Origin: CAYRXE01 sp964428205
GTDB taxonomy: Bacteria; Patescibacteriota; Gracilibacteria; Peribacterales; Peribacteraceae
Reading direction: 5' to 3'
Assembly (NCBI GenBank): GCA_964428205.1
Contig: CAYRXE010000002.1
Span: 1 to 62,048, forward strand
DNA length: 62,048 nucleotides
Numbering within the stretch: the stretch's first letter is position 1; the number at the start of each line of letters is the position of its first letter. Positions 40,150-48,801 of the stretch are shown piece by piece. Below the pieces are notes generated by a model. The model had not been told where the DNA came from. It ran no database searches and saw only the letters and a program-made list of their open reading frames with translations. Both the position numbers and the translations under genes were made by a program.

Positions 40150-40707
40150 TCATGCAGGTAGGCGGTTAGAGCGAAGGACAAAGACGGAACCGAGCGCATT
40201 CAGCGCGAAGGCAGTCAGTGCCATCATAGGAATCGTGATGTACCCGAAGTTGAAGAAGGGCGTGCGAGCACAGGAGACTCCTGTCTGGTCACAGGGTTTT
40301 GTGAGATCAGGGTCTAGCGGGTTCAATGCAAGTTGTACCTGCTCACCGTAGTGCCATGCCGCTATCAAGAGGCCGATGATCGAGAGCATAAGGATATAGG
40401 GAGCGATCCCCCTGTCTTTTTTCCAGATTGCATATGCCAATAGGAAGACCTGTGGGTACATGAATATTCGCTGAAACCAGCAGAGCTTGCAGGGCGTCCA
40501 TCCTGCAATTTCTGAGAAGAAGAGACTGCCGATCGTCGCAGAGAGTGAGATTATAAGCATCAGTAGAAGTGCATGTGAGCTGATCCAAGCTTTGGCCGAA
40601 GCGAACATACCCCCTCTTGTGACGAGCATCACAAGGAAAAGCAGCGAGAGCAGTTGCCCTGCAACAGTAAGAACCGAGAAAAATGTGACGACAGGGAATG
40701 GTGACAT
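40150..40707 (-). CDS. DsbB/BdbC-type disulfide bond formation protein
   Basis: The 185-aa protein from ATG 40707 has four to five membrane segments. The DsbB active site CKLCWFQRIFMYPQ (Cys73 and Cys76) lies after the second segment, and a second Cys pair (KPCDQTGVSCART, Cys139 and Cys146) lies in the next outer loop. This is the quinone-linked re-oxidase that keeps a thiol oxidase active outside the membrane. No DsbA is in the window. A longer form from ATG 40785 is possible. It is the first gene of the operon with flavodoxin and the propeller lipoprotein, and divergent from the nitroreductase. Confidence 0.9.
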   Translation of the reverse strand: MSPFPVVTFFSVLTVAGQLLSLLFLVMLVTRGGMFASAKAWISSHALLLMLIISLSATIGSLFFSEIAGWTPCKLCWFQRIFMYPQVFLLAYAIWKKDRGIAPYILMLSIIGLLIAAWHYGEQVQLALNPLDPDLTKPCDQTGVSCARTPFFNFGYITIPMMALTAFALNALGSVFVLRSNRLPA

Positions 40708-40845
40708 AGAAATCGGTGAAGTACCGCAAAGATACACGGGAAATACAGGAATGGGTAGTGTAAAGAACCATCGATTTCGGCTCATAGCCGATAACATCCA
40801 CTTATTAAGATTGATGAAATGACTACTTTGAGTAGAATGGAAAAC

Positions 40846-41379
40846 ATGCAAACACTCGAAGCTATCAAGACACGCAGGGCAGTACGCGGATGGAGTGACA
40901 AGGAGGTCGCCGATGACACGCTTCAGCAGATTTTGGAGGCGGGCAGATATGCCCCAAGCCCTCTTAACTCCCAACCGTGGCATTTCACGGTCATTCGGAA
41001 CACAAATACAATCAAGAAGCTCATGGAGAAGGCTAATCATGGGTCTTTCCTTACGGCGGCCAAGGTCGTTATTGTCGTGACGGTAAGCCAAGAAGCAAAG
41101 GTGGATCAATGGCTCTCAGAGCATGAGCAGCACATTTACAGCGGTGTCTGTGCGATGGAGAACATGTGGCTCGCCGCATGGGATATGGGTCTCGGCGTGT
41201 GTTGGGTAACAGTAGACGAGAAGACGACACGGGAACTCCTTGGTCTTCCCGACAACCATAAGCTTCTCGGAAGCCTCGCGCTCGGATATCCTTCAACTCC
41301 TGCTAGACCTCGTACCGACAAAGATCGGAGACCTCTATCAGAGATGGTATCTTACGAAGAATTCGGGAAAGGTGCCTGA
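40846..41379 (+). CDS. Nitroreductase-family flavoprotein
   Basis: From ATG 40846 the 177-aa protein reads MQTLEAIKTRRAVRGWSDKE, the FMN-binding TRRxxR start. It continues ILEAGRYAPSPLNSQPWHF (the APSxxNxQPWxF motif), AMENMWLAAWDMGLGVCWVT and LALGYPSTPARPR. The family reduces nitro groups, quinones or flavins with NAD(P)H. In-frame ATGs at 40837 and 40819 are alternative starts. It is divergent from the dsbB-flavodoxin operon, suggesting a shared redox theme. It ends 17 nt before the stop of the convergent 1,150-aa gene. Confidence 0.92.
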   Translation: MQTLEAIKTRRAVRGWSDKEVADDTLQQILEAGRYAPSPLNSQPWHFTVIRNTNTIKKLMEKANHGSFLTAAKVVIVVTVSQEAKVDQWLSEHEQHIYSGVCAMENMWLAAWDMGLGVCWVTVDEKTTRELLGLPDNHKLLGSLALGYPSTPARPRTDKDRRPLSEMVSYEEFGKGA

Positions 41380-41395
41380 TCTGCACGAATTTAGC

Positions 41396-44300
41396 CTATA
41401 GGTTTTCAAACTCACTAATGAAACCACGCAGGATAAAGGAATTTCGAAGTTCATCGGCCTTTTTTCTGGCCGCATCATCACCACTACTCAGGGCTTTGCG
41501 GATGATCTCTTGTGCCTCTTTCATGTACCCATGCAAACCCCACTCTGCACTATCCTTCCCATTCGCAATCATCTCTAGACACTCAACACAGAGCAACGGA
41601 TGACGGTCTGTAAGCTCAGCCAGTTTCTGGGCCACTTGGTGGTCCATCTCTATATCCTCAGCAATAGTCAGAGCCTCTTTTAGCTGTTCAAGTGACCACT
41701 TCTCCTCGAATTTCCCCGATATAATCCACCATCCGAATGACATCATCTCTTTACTAAAGGCTTTTGGGTCAGGACTCTTCTTTGCGATATCTAACCTATG
41801 GTTCCACAAATCCATAGCGAGTTTCAGTTCTTCAGATTTAGGCTCACTGTCGCGTTCAAACATCTGCCCTATGCATCCTATGGCAACTCCTCTCAACTCA
41901 TCAGATGCGCTTTCAAGAAATCGGGGCAAAAGACCATCTGAGGAATCGAGTGCTATGTCACCAGAGATATATAAAGCCATAAGATGTCCCGCTAAATGTT
42001 CATCAGGCTCTCTAAGCTGACGAGGGTTAATATTGGAAGTAGTACCAATGAGTCCGACTGCACTCGCATATTGTGTCTTCAAGCCCTCGAAAACCGTGCC
42101 AAATACTCTATTTAGAATATAGCTAAACCATGCTGCGTCTCTCAGATTTTTCTGTGAGGGGTCTGTAGGAAAGATTTTGTCAGCAGAACCTCGCGCCCAC
42201 GAACGATCTAAGTAGTGAAGCGAGGGGAAATAAAGCCCGTACACTGACCTCACTGCGAGTGAGGGGTCAATTTCAGGATTTAGATGTCTATCAAGTATCT
42301 GCTTCACCTCTGACATCTGATTAAAAGAGCCGGCTGCACGAGCTGTCTCATCGATATTTAGTCCTCTGAAAAGCCAAAGTGCGTAGAGAATGACATTCTC
42401 TATTGATTGGCCACGCACAGAGTTTATTGCAATGTGACGAGGGTCAAATTCACCGCTTTCTAATTTCTCATGATCAGGTTTTGGGTCTGGGTCTTCAGCG
42501 AGTTTCTCAATGATCTCCCAAACCTCTTTTCTCAGTGATACCGGAATCTGTTTATCGTGTTCTCTTATGCCGTCTTCTATAAGTCTCGCTATTTGCATGC
42601 GGCACCAGTTCCAGCTTGGGTCGATGTCAAAAGACCTAGGATCCCTACCTGGAATTTCGTGTCCTTGGTCTATAGCCCAAGAGCACAAGCCGAGAACATT
42701 CGTCCAATCGAACGACTTTTTCTTCAGGGCTTTCTGAAAACCATCGAGTAATGATCGAACATATGTCGCCTCAAGTCCCCTAAACTCCATTGCATGCTTC
42801 GCGTAATACTCTGGGTCTTCGACTACTAAAGCTGCCAGCTCTCCTCCTAAGCCCCTTGGCGTAGGGTCGTCCCATTCTCCTGAAGGCTGCCACGTTCTTA
42901 GATGTTCAATCAGCTTTTCAAGGCTAAGTGCCTTCAATTCATCGCGAGTTAATGGCGTCCTTTCTCCGGTACGAGTGGCAAAGCGGGGCGGCTCCTCGTC
43001 TTCGGGCTCACCATACTTTGTAATGAGTCTCTCGCACTCTGTCTTCAGAGCACCTTGTAGGACAGAACGAAAAGGGAATAGACGATCTAATTTCCATTCT
43101 TCGACATATTCTACAACTTCATCATCTGTTAGTTCCGCGCCCCAAAATTCGCGATGCCGCTTCTTCTTCGCCTCAACATCTGGTCCAGTATCTGTAGATT
43201 TGAGAAGTGCCTCTACCTCAGCTTGAGTAAGGAGTTTTGCGTGAACATTAGCTAGAAGATCATATTCTCTCCTGATCCCATCGTCCCCCAACAAGGCCTC
43301 ATCGCCTAGGAACTTTGCGACCAAATCTCTCGGAGGATTACTCAGCTGACTAAGAATAAATAAGGCGATGCGTCTGTGTGCTGTCCACTTACGTTTCATA
43401 AGCACATCAATCACAGGCTCGATATTGGCTGGGTCTTTGTTCACAAGAGATACCCCTGCATCGCGAACTCCTGTCATCAGGTTGTTGCAGAATTCTCTCG
43501 TGAAGTGGCGTTCTTCTCCGGCTATATGATGTCGCCAGATCTTTGAATGATCTGTGTATGGTTCGGCCTTTTCATACTTCTGCATCATCTGACCTAAACC
43601 CTCAGCCAGCGCACCACAGAGGATTTCAAACGCAGGTATTCCAACGGTATTGATAACCTCGGGCATCGCTGAATCGATAACGGCATCAAAGGAGTACATC
43701 TCAATAACCGCCTGAGGGTCACGCTTTAATTCCGCTTGCTCTTTAGTTTGAGGAGCTACTCGAATAACCAACTTAGTTAATTCCAATGCCTCTTCAGCGC
43801 ATCCTCCTTTGGCAATGTGCTTTAGGAAATCTGGAAGACGATGATGTATCAGGTTATTCGGCAGAGATATCCACTGCTCTACATACTTTGCTAACCGCGC
43901 TGCCTTTGATGCGGGAAGAGCCGTGGCGGCTATTAGAATATCTCTCACCACGAGGATGTTCTTTGTCTCTGACACACTCTCAAGTATCTGTGCCACCTCT
44001 TCGCTCACTTCCTCCTCCTTCGCTACTCGCGCAAGATACTTCAATGCTGGCCAATAGTTAGCATTCCCGTTTGATTCAATTCCAGGTGGGTCGTCGAAGA
44101 ATCCTGCTTTTCTTAGTGGCACCACCCATTTTGGATGACTTAAATTTTCAAAGAAGTATCGCATTAGAACAGGACTATTTGGAATGGTGCTCTTCAAGAG
44201 CTTCAAATCTTCCTTCGAGGGTTCCGCGTGCTTAAGAATTTCTGTTAATTGCTTAACAAATAGGCTGTATCTGTGTTCAAGTTCCGTAAGTAGAATTCTG

Positions 44301-44848
44301 AGAAAATCCTGAAACTCTTTCCAAATTCGCCGAAGCTCATCATCAATTGGCTTTGGCTTACCAAGAGCATTGCGATGCGCGCGCTTATGAAGGCGTCGCT
44401 TGGGCTTCAGCAGACTGAGCCAGAATTTTCCAATTGGCCCATCTTTATCCCAACCATATGAACGTAGTATTAATCGGATTTCTGCTCTGTGCTTCCCATC
44501 CTCCTCACCTCCGGAATATTTTTTGATCTTTTCACGCATCCAATTAAACAACTTTGAAATCCAGTTCTGCTTAGAGGCTTCTGCAGAACTTTCTATTGGA
44601 CCAAGGCATATATCCCTCAGGGCACTCTCCAGCTCGCGTAACATATGAGCAACAAGGTGGGAGGTGTGTTCAAGAGGTGGATTTAGAGTCATCATCCGAC
44701 AGACATCCTTGAAGGCAGAAGCAGGTCCAAGTCCGGCAACTTCAAGCAGACGTTCGTATAGATCTAACTGACTTTGATCTTCAAACTGATAGTTCTTCTT
44801 ATCATCAGGTAGTGCCGATGCCGGAACTTCATCAGCCATATTATCCAT
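41396..44848 (-). CDS. Large orphan helical-repeat protein (1,150 aa) in a mobile island
   Basis: I do not recognise a named family. The whole protein is predicted helix by eye, with HEAT/ARM-like stretches (RIALFILSQLSNPPRDLVAK, GLQTYASAVG-like turns and SDELRGVAIGCIGQMFERDS). The segment LTRDELKALSLEKLIEHLRT leading to GLGGELAALVVEDPEYYAK resembles C-terminal helical parts of large bacterial defence and sensor proteins. There is no Walker A, nuclease, SIR2 or TIR motif. GC is visibly lower than in neighbours. It is divergent from the terminase-like gene, and the pair abuts a recombinase remnant at tRNA-Glu. A phage-sensing or cargo role is conceivable but unproven. Confidence 0.8.
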   Translation of the reverse strand: MDNMADEVPASALPDDKKNYQFEDQSQLDLYERLLEVAGLGPASAFKDVCRMMTLNPPLEHTSHLVAHMLRELESALRDICLGPIESSAEASKQNWISKLFNWMREKIKKYSGGEEDGKHRAEIRLILRSYGWDKDGPIGKFWLSLLKPKRRLHKRAHRNALGKPKPIDDELRRIWKEFQDFLRILLTELEHRYSLFVKQLTEILKHAEPSKEDLKLLKSTIPNSPVLMRYFFENLSHPKWVVPLRKAGFFDDPPGIESNGNANYWPALKYLARVAKEEEVSEEVAQILESVSETKNILVVRDILIAATALPASKAARLAKYVEQWISLPNNLIHHRLPDFLKHIAKGGCAEEALELTKLVIRVAPQTKEQAELKRDPQAVIEMYSFDAVIDSAMPEVINTVGIPAFEILCGALAEGLGQMMQKYEKAEPYTDHSKIWRHHIAGEERHFTREFCNNLMTGVRDAGVSLVNKDPANIEPVIDVLMKRKWTAHRRIALFILSQLSNPPRDLVAKFLGDEALLGDDGIRREYDLLANVHAKLLTQAEVEALLKSTDTGPDVEAKKKRHREFWGAELTDDEVVEYVEEWKLDRLFPFRSVLQGALKTECERLITKYGEPEDEEPPRFATRTGERTPLTRDELKALSLEKLIEHLRTWQPSGEWDDPTPRGLGGELAALVVEDPEYYAKHAMEFRGLEATYVRSLLDGFQKALKKKSFDWTNVLGLCSWAIDQGHEIPGRDPRSFDIDPSWNWCRMQIARLIEDGIREHDKQIPVSLRKEVWEIIEKLAEDPDPKPDHEKLESGEFDPRHIAINSVRGQSIENVILYALWLFRGLNIDETARAAGSFNQMSEVKQILDRHLNPEIDPSLAVRSVYGLYFPSLHYLDRSWARGSADKIFPTDPSQKNLRDAAWFSYILNRVFGTVFEGLKTQYASAVGLIGTTSNINPRQLREPDEHLAGHLMALYISGDIALDSSDGLLPRFLESASDELRGVAIGCIGQMFERDSEPKSEELKLAMDLWNHRLDIAKKSPDPKAFSKEMMSFGWWIISGKFEEKWSLEQLKEALTIAEDIEMDHQVAQKLAELTDRHPLLCVECLEMIANGKDSAEWGLHGYMKEAQEIIRKALSSGDDAARKKADELRNSFILRGFISEFENL

Positions 44849-44918
44849 GTCAACTTATCATGAACTGGTTCTCTGTCTATGTGCTTTCTTTCCAGCAGTG
44901 GGAAGCCATAATTTTTCT

Positions 44919-45311
44919 ATGCGAACGACTCCCAACAAGCGCAGCAAATCCCTAGAGGACAAGATCATGAAGCATATCAGGAATGGCGCGACACTCTCCG
45001 ATGCTCCTAAGCTCGAAGGAATTGATGAGTCCTCCTTCCGTCGATGGCGAAAGTGTAAAAATGATCAGGCTACCGGAGAGGGTACCCTTCGAGATAAACG
45101 ATGTTGGGACTGTGCGAACTGTGATCTGCAAAGACGATGTGATGAGGCTGAAGTCGGCTTCAAGCAGGAGTGCATTCAGACCGTACATAAAGCGATGACT
45201 AGGAATTGGAAAGCAGCGGCGTGGTTTCTTGAGCATCGTTATAGAAATGATTACAGCCTCAAATCTACAGTCGAGGCTACTGCGGAAGTAGATGTGATCG
45301 ACCGAGGATGA
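44919..45311 (+). CDS. Helix-turn-helix protein resembling phage terminase small subunit
   Basis: From ATG 44919 the 130-aa protein has a helix-turn-helix near residues 12-45 (LEDKIMKHIRNGATLSDAPK, then IDESSFRRWRK). A Cys cluster follows (KRCWDCANCDLQRRC, possibly zinc-binding). The segment QTVHKAMTRNWKAAAWFLEH continues RYRNDYSL. This last part is typical of small terminase subunits and related phage DNA-recognition proteins (WxAxAWxLERxxPxxy). The Cys cluster is unusual for them. A longer frame from 44847 is possible. It lies in the tRNA-linked island and overlaps the recombinase remnant in another frame. Confidence 0.7.
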   Translation: MRTTPNKRSKSLEDKIMKHIRNGATLSDAPKLEGIDESSFRRWRKCKNDQATGEGTLRDKRCWDCANCDLQRRCDEAEVGFKQECIQTVHKAMTRNWKAAAWFLEHRYRNDYSLKSTVEATAEVDVIDRG

Positions 45312-45567
45312 GGAGATCCAAGCCGAGGTGGTTGTGGAGTACTGCGTCCACTTCCTGTTGAACGTACACAAACTCTGGGAGAAAGCAGCTACAGAGGACA
45401 AGTATCGCCTGCAATCGCTTTTGTTCCCGGACGGAATTTCACCCGCCCATCTTGAGGGCAAGCAAACCCCGAAATTATCTCCTGTGCTAGAGACAATCTC
45501 TGGTTTGAAGAATGGTCGAAAGCGTTTGGCAGGCCCACGGAGAATCGAACTCCGATTAGCGGACTGA
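45298..45567 (+). pseudogene. C-terminal remnant of a large serine recombinase
   Basis: The frame open from 45298 reads EIQAEVVVEYCVHFLLNVHK, then LWEKAATEDKYRLQSLLFPD and TPKLSPVLETI. This matches the C-terminal end of serine site-specific recombinases (FLxNxxKLWExxxxExRxxLQ, LxFxDGI, RTPKLS). No catalytic resolvase domain lies upstream: stop codons occur just before 45298, and another gene occupies the space. The frame runs into the antisense of tRNA-Glu before stopping, as integrase ends at tRNA attachment sites often do. It is a decayed integrase marking an old integration event. Confidence 0.75.
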
Positions 45568-45601
45568 AAACCCGCTGTCCTAACCGTTAGACGATGGGCC
45601 C
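45527..45601 (-). tRNA. tRNA-Glu, anticodon UUC
   Basis: The minus strand gives acceptor GGGCCCA / TGGGCCT, D-arm GTCTAACGGTTAGGAC, anticodon stem GCGGG/TCCGC with loop TTTTCAG (anticodon TTC), and T-arm with TTCGATT loop closed by GGAG/CTCC. The 3' CCA is encoded (45529-45527). It reads GAA and GAG. Its 3' end faces the recombinase remnant, the usual side for element insertion. Confidence 0.95.
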
Positions 45602-45655
45602 GTAAAAGAACGTGCGGGGAGTGTACCAGCGGTATCTCCGCTTTTGGAGAGCTCT

Positions 45656-47233
45656 TTAGAACTTTCTCCAAGGCATCTCAATCTCGTCCAAAGGCACGTC
45701 ATCCAGGGCTTTTGGAGCCTCTCCAGCACTTGCAGCCGGTGGGGCGACAGCAATATCGGCGTCGCCACCGCGGTGGAACAGACCCAGGATGGCTTTGCGC
45801 TTTACGAAGGCGTAGGCCAGTAGGAGCAAGGCAAGGAGGCTACCTGTTGCAACCAAAAGCATGGGGCGCATTTGATCAAAGCTACTTTCGGGAGCGGCAG
45901 GCAACACACGCCTACAGTCGGTACCACACACGCTGCCTGGCGAACCGTTGGCCGGACCACTGTCACACTCTTCGCCATCATTCACGATGCCATCACCGCA
46001 CACTGCAGGGCCGGCAGGGGCGCTGCTGACTTCGGATGAAGAAGCAGCTTCGCTCGAGAGAGAAGACTCAGACGATGATGCGACAACCGAAGACGAACCC
46101 GTTCCCGTCGTGGTGCCTGTTCCGGTTGCAACCGAACTCACTGCACTGCTGCTCGAGACGGCATCTCCACCCAAGCAACGCACAGTCGTCCACACAGGTT
46201 CTGTTTCATTATCCGTCTCATCATTTTCTACAACGTTACCCGTGATAGTTGCATACGCCTGTACCGACCTCTGTACGCAGCTCGGGGAGGGGAGGAACAC
46301 GAAGTTGAGCTGGATCACCTTGGCTTCTGCCGGGCTCAAATCAATGCCCGTACAACGAACCGTCACACCGGTAAGACGGCAGGTGCCACCGCCACTTGCG
46401 GCTTCCAAGTTAAAGCCGCCGTAGCCTCCGTAGTTCACCAGGTAATCGGTTACCACAATGTTCTGTACCGGTTGAGATGAGTAGTTCCGAATGATCATGC
46501 GGAAGATGGCGTTTTGTCCTGTCTGCACGGCGAGCGGACCTTCCATGGCAATGCTCAAGCCCGTACGTGCAACAGAAGAAGCTGCAGAAGATGCGCGGCT
46601 GCTGCGTGCGCTGCTTGCCGGAGCGCTACTCGCAGGCGTGGAAGCAGTGCTACTTCCGCCGCCAGTGGTTCCTGCAAAACTCGATGATGCGGTGACTGCT
46701 TCGCTGCTGCTGGATCCCGTCAGCTGTTCTCCGGATCCCGAAGCCTGACACGCATCCAAGAACTGCATGGTGCAGCCACCGGAACACATGCCGTCTTCAT
46801 CACAACTTGGGGGCGTGCAGTAGTTACCACATTGCTGTGCCGTAAAGACACGCTCAACCATCAGCTCATCTCCACTACCGGTCTTGCGGTAGTACTCTGC
46901 AGCTTCGGGTTCACACTCTTCGTTTAAGTCCGAGTTGATCACACCATCTCCGCAGTAGCGCAGACGACACAGTGCCGAGCAGGCGTTTCCCGGCTTACCG
47001 TTGTTACTGCCGTTGTCACATTCCTCATCGGTATCCAACTTGCTGTTTCCACAGGTCGACGGTGCACTTGTGCTGCTTCCTTTAATGAGAGGACAACCTG
47101 TGTACCCGTACGGCTTACCGTCACAGTCATCAGCGATACTCGCAAAGAAGAAGCCCGTCTGCTGGGCGAGAACTCCCACGAGGAGTCCTGCTGTTAGTAC
47201 GAGAGCTAGTGAGAGGCCGTGGGCCTTCTTCAT
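45656..47233 (-). CDS. Exported Cys-rich (DUF4215-like) and Ser-rich surface protein
   Basis: From ATG 47233 the 525-aa protein has an N-terminal signal or anchor (MKKAHGLSLALVLTAGLLVG). It carries DUF4215-type Cys repeats: KLDTDEECDNGSNNGKPGNA, CGDGVINSDLNEECEP and CGDGIVNDGEECDSGPANGS. Between them are two long Ser/Ala/Thr linkers and a CARDB/DUF11-like beta domain (about 240-355, NAIFRMIIRNYSSQPVQNIV). A C-terminal membrane helix (MLLVATGSLLALLLLAYAFV) with a basic stop and a 50-residue cytoplasmic tail complete it. It is a type I membrane protein presumably displayed on the surface. Ser-rich linkers are shared with the 1,304-aa protein at 56598. It lies downstream of tRNA-Glu. Confidence 0.82.
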   Translation of the reverse strand: MKKAHGLSLALVLTAGLLVGVLAQQTGFFFASIADDCDGKPYGYTGCPLIKGSSTSAPSTCGNSKLDTDEECDNGSNNGKPGNACSALCRLRYCGDGVINSDLNEECEPEAAEYYRKTGSGDELMVERVFTAQQCGNYCTPPSCDEDGMCSGGCTMQFLDACQASGSGEQLTGSSSSEAVTASSSFAGTTGGGSSTASTPASSAPASSARSSRASSAASSVARTGLSIAMEGPLAVQTGQNAIFRMIIRNYSSQPVQNIVVTDYLVNYGGYGGFNLEAASGGGTCRLTGVTVRCTGIDLSPAEAKVIQLNFVFLPSPSCVQRSVQAYATITGNVVENDETDNETEPVWTTVRCLGGDAVSSSSAVSSVATGTGTTTGTGSSSVVASSSESSLSSEAASSSEVSSAPAGPAVCGDGIVNDGEECDSGPANGSPGSVCGTDCRRVLPAAPESSFDQMRPMLLVATGSLLALLLLAYAFVKRKAILGLFHRGGDADIAVAPPAASAGEAPKALDDVPLDEIEMPWRKF

Positions 47234-47316
47234 ATGCAGGCGAGTGTACCAGCAGCCTACTCTTCGTGCATCAAGTCCTATGGTGCCATCCATCATTTTG
47301 GGTTTAGGATTGGTTC

Positions 47317-48297
47317 ATGGATGCCCAGCACGTCATTTTCGTTGATGTAGACCCCGAGGATCGAGCGTTGGTGGAGTCTCGATTCCCAGGTGCGCGAATC
47401 CATTCTCATCTATCAGAGCAGGATCTTCGCAAAGAACTCTCCGGAGCCGAGGTACTGTCGGTCTTCATTCAAACACCAGTGAAAAAGCCTTTGTTGGATG
47501 CCTGTCCGTCATTGCGATTGGTGTGTACGCGCTCCGTTGGCTTTGACCACATTGATCTCGCAGCCTGCAAAGAGCGAGGGATTGTCGTCTGTAACGTACC
47601 GGACTACGGATCTCACGTGATTGCCGAGCATGTCTTTGCCCTCCTCCTTTCCAATGTTCGTCATATAGAAGAAGGAAGTGCGAGAGTGGAAGGCGGTCAG
47701 TTTGATTATCACGGTTTGCGAGGTATGGCATTGCGCGGCAAGACTATTGGTATCGTGGGGACAGGAAAAATAGGCAGAAGGGTGGCGCAAATGGCTCATG
47801 GCTTTGGTATGCGCATTATCGCGTCCGATGTTTGCAGGAACACCGATCTCGAAGATTTGTTGGGTGTGAAGTATGTCGCTCTCGATGATCTTCTCAAAGA
47901 AGCAGATGTCATCACACTGCACGCACCCGATCTCCCCGAAACACACCACATGATCAATGCCAAGTCCCTCGAGGGAGTGAAGCAAGGCGCCATTCTCGTG
48001 AACACCGCGCGCGGCGGATTGATTGATTCTCAAGCGCTGCTGGCAGCACTCAATGCCGGCAAACTGCGTGCAGCGTTGTTGGATGTATTGGAGCACGAAC
48101 AAAACTTTGCCGAGAATAAAGAACTTGTGACACACCCTCTCGTTGTCACGACTCCGCACATTGCGTTCTATGCCGACGACAGCATGCGCAACATGTATCT
48201 CGATTGTTTCGATTCCATCGATCAGTGGAGTACGGGCAAGACGCCCGATCATGTCGTACGTCCCCAGCCAATTGTGTGTGATGTCAAACCGGCATGA
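47317..48297 (+). CDS. D-isomer-specific 2-hydroxyacid dehydrogenase
   Basis: The 326-aa protein has the family's split catalytic domain and an inserted NAD domain. TRSVGFDHIDLAACKERGIV carries substrate-loop residues. GKTIGIVGTGKIGRRVAQMA is the Rossmann GxGxxG motif. LVNTARGGLIDSQALLAALN holds the catalytic Arg, followed later by the Glu (LEHEQN) and the His in VTTPHIAFYADDSM. The pattern is closest to D-lactate dehydrogenase or phosphoglycerate dehydrogenase-like members; the substrate cannot be fixed. It is cytoplasmic and divergent from the DUF4215-like protein, 83 nt apart. Confidence 0.94.
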   Translation: MDAQHVIFVDVDPEDRALVESRFPGARIHSHLSEQDLRKELSGAEVLSVFIQTPVKKPLLDACPSLRLVCTRSVGFDHIDLAACKERGIVVCNVPDYGSHVIAEHVFALLLSNVRHIEEGSARVEGGQFDYHGLRGMALRGKTIGIVGTGKIGRRVAQMAHGFGMRIIASDVCRNTDLEDLLGVKYVALDDLLKEADVITLHAPDLPETHHMINAKSLEGVKQGAILVNTARGGLIDSQALLAALNAGKLRAALLDVLEHEQNFAENKELVTHPLVVTTPHIAFYADDSMRNMYLDCFDSIDQWSTGKTPDHVVRPQPIVCDVKPA

Positions 48298-48341
48298 TGA
48301 CGCAGGGGATGCCCATCTGATACCATCAGTTCTCGATACCT

Positions 48342-48797
48342 ATGACGTTTGAGCAACGATTCCACAGCCCCGGGTTTTCTCTCATAGAGCTTCTCTTGGT
48401 GATCGCCATTATGGCGCTCCTCATGTTCGTGACACTCCTTGCACTCAACCCCACAAAGCAACTCGCTGATGCACGCAATGCTCAGCGTCAGACAGATGTG
48501 AACGTGATCATCAATGCCACGCACCAGTATCTGGTTGATAACGACAACCTTCCTATTGGAATTCCTCTCAGCACCAGCGCAGAAATTTGTCGTTCCGGAG
48601 CTGCAGGTCAGCCTTGTACCAATGGCGTGCAACTCGATCAACTGATCCCGACCTACATTGCCGATATGCCGCACGATCCCTTGGCACCTACTACGGGAAC
48701 GGGAACTCGCTATTGGATTGTGAGGGATCCTGCCGATCGCGTAACCGTGGTGGCACCGTATGCGGAGAGAGGAAAAAATATTTACATGACACGCTAA
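48342..48797 (+). CDS. Type IV pilin-like (pseudopilin) protein
   Basis: The 151-aa protein has the prepilin peptidase site GFSLIELLLVIAIMALLMFV (cleavage after Gly12, mature protein starting FSLIE), with Glu5 of the mature chain conserved. The N-terminal helix continues into ALNPTKQLADARNAQRQTDV, and a small C-terminal globular domain has Cys residues in EICRSGAAGQPCTNG. It resembles type II pseudopilins of the kind linked to DNA uptake or secretion. It starts 45 nt after the dehydrogenase and is followed after 4 nt by a methyltransferase. comEC nearby suggests a competence context. Confidence 0.93.
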   Translation: MTFEQRFHSPGFSLIELLLVIAIMALLMFVTLLALNPTKQLADARNAQRQTDVNVIINATHQYLVDNDNLPIGIPLSTSAEICRSGAAGQPCTNGVQLDQLIPTYIADMPHDPLAPTTGTGTRYWIVRDPADRVTVVAPYAERGKNIYMTR

Positions 48798-48801
48798 TCC
48801 C

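Noticed and set aside
41380..45526. Direct repeat of the tRNA-Glu 3' end as the far attachment site of the island
   Set aside because: I searched by eye near 41.4 kb and 44.9-45.3 kb and found no copy, so the outer boundary stays undefined.
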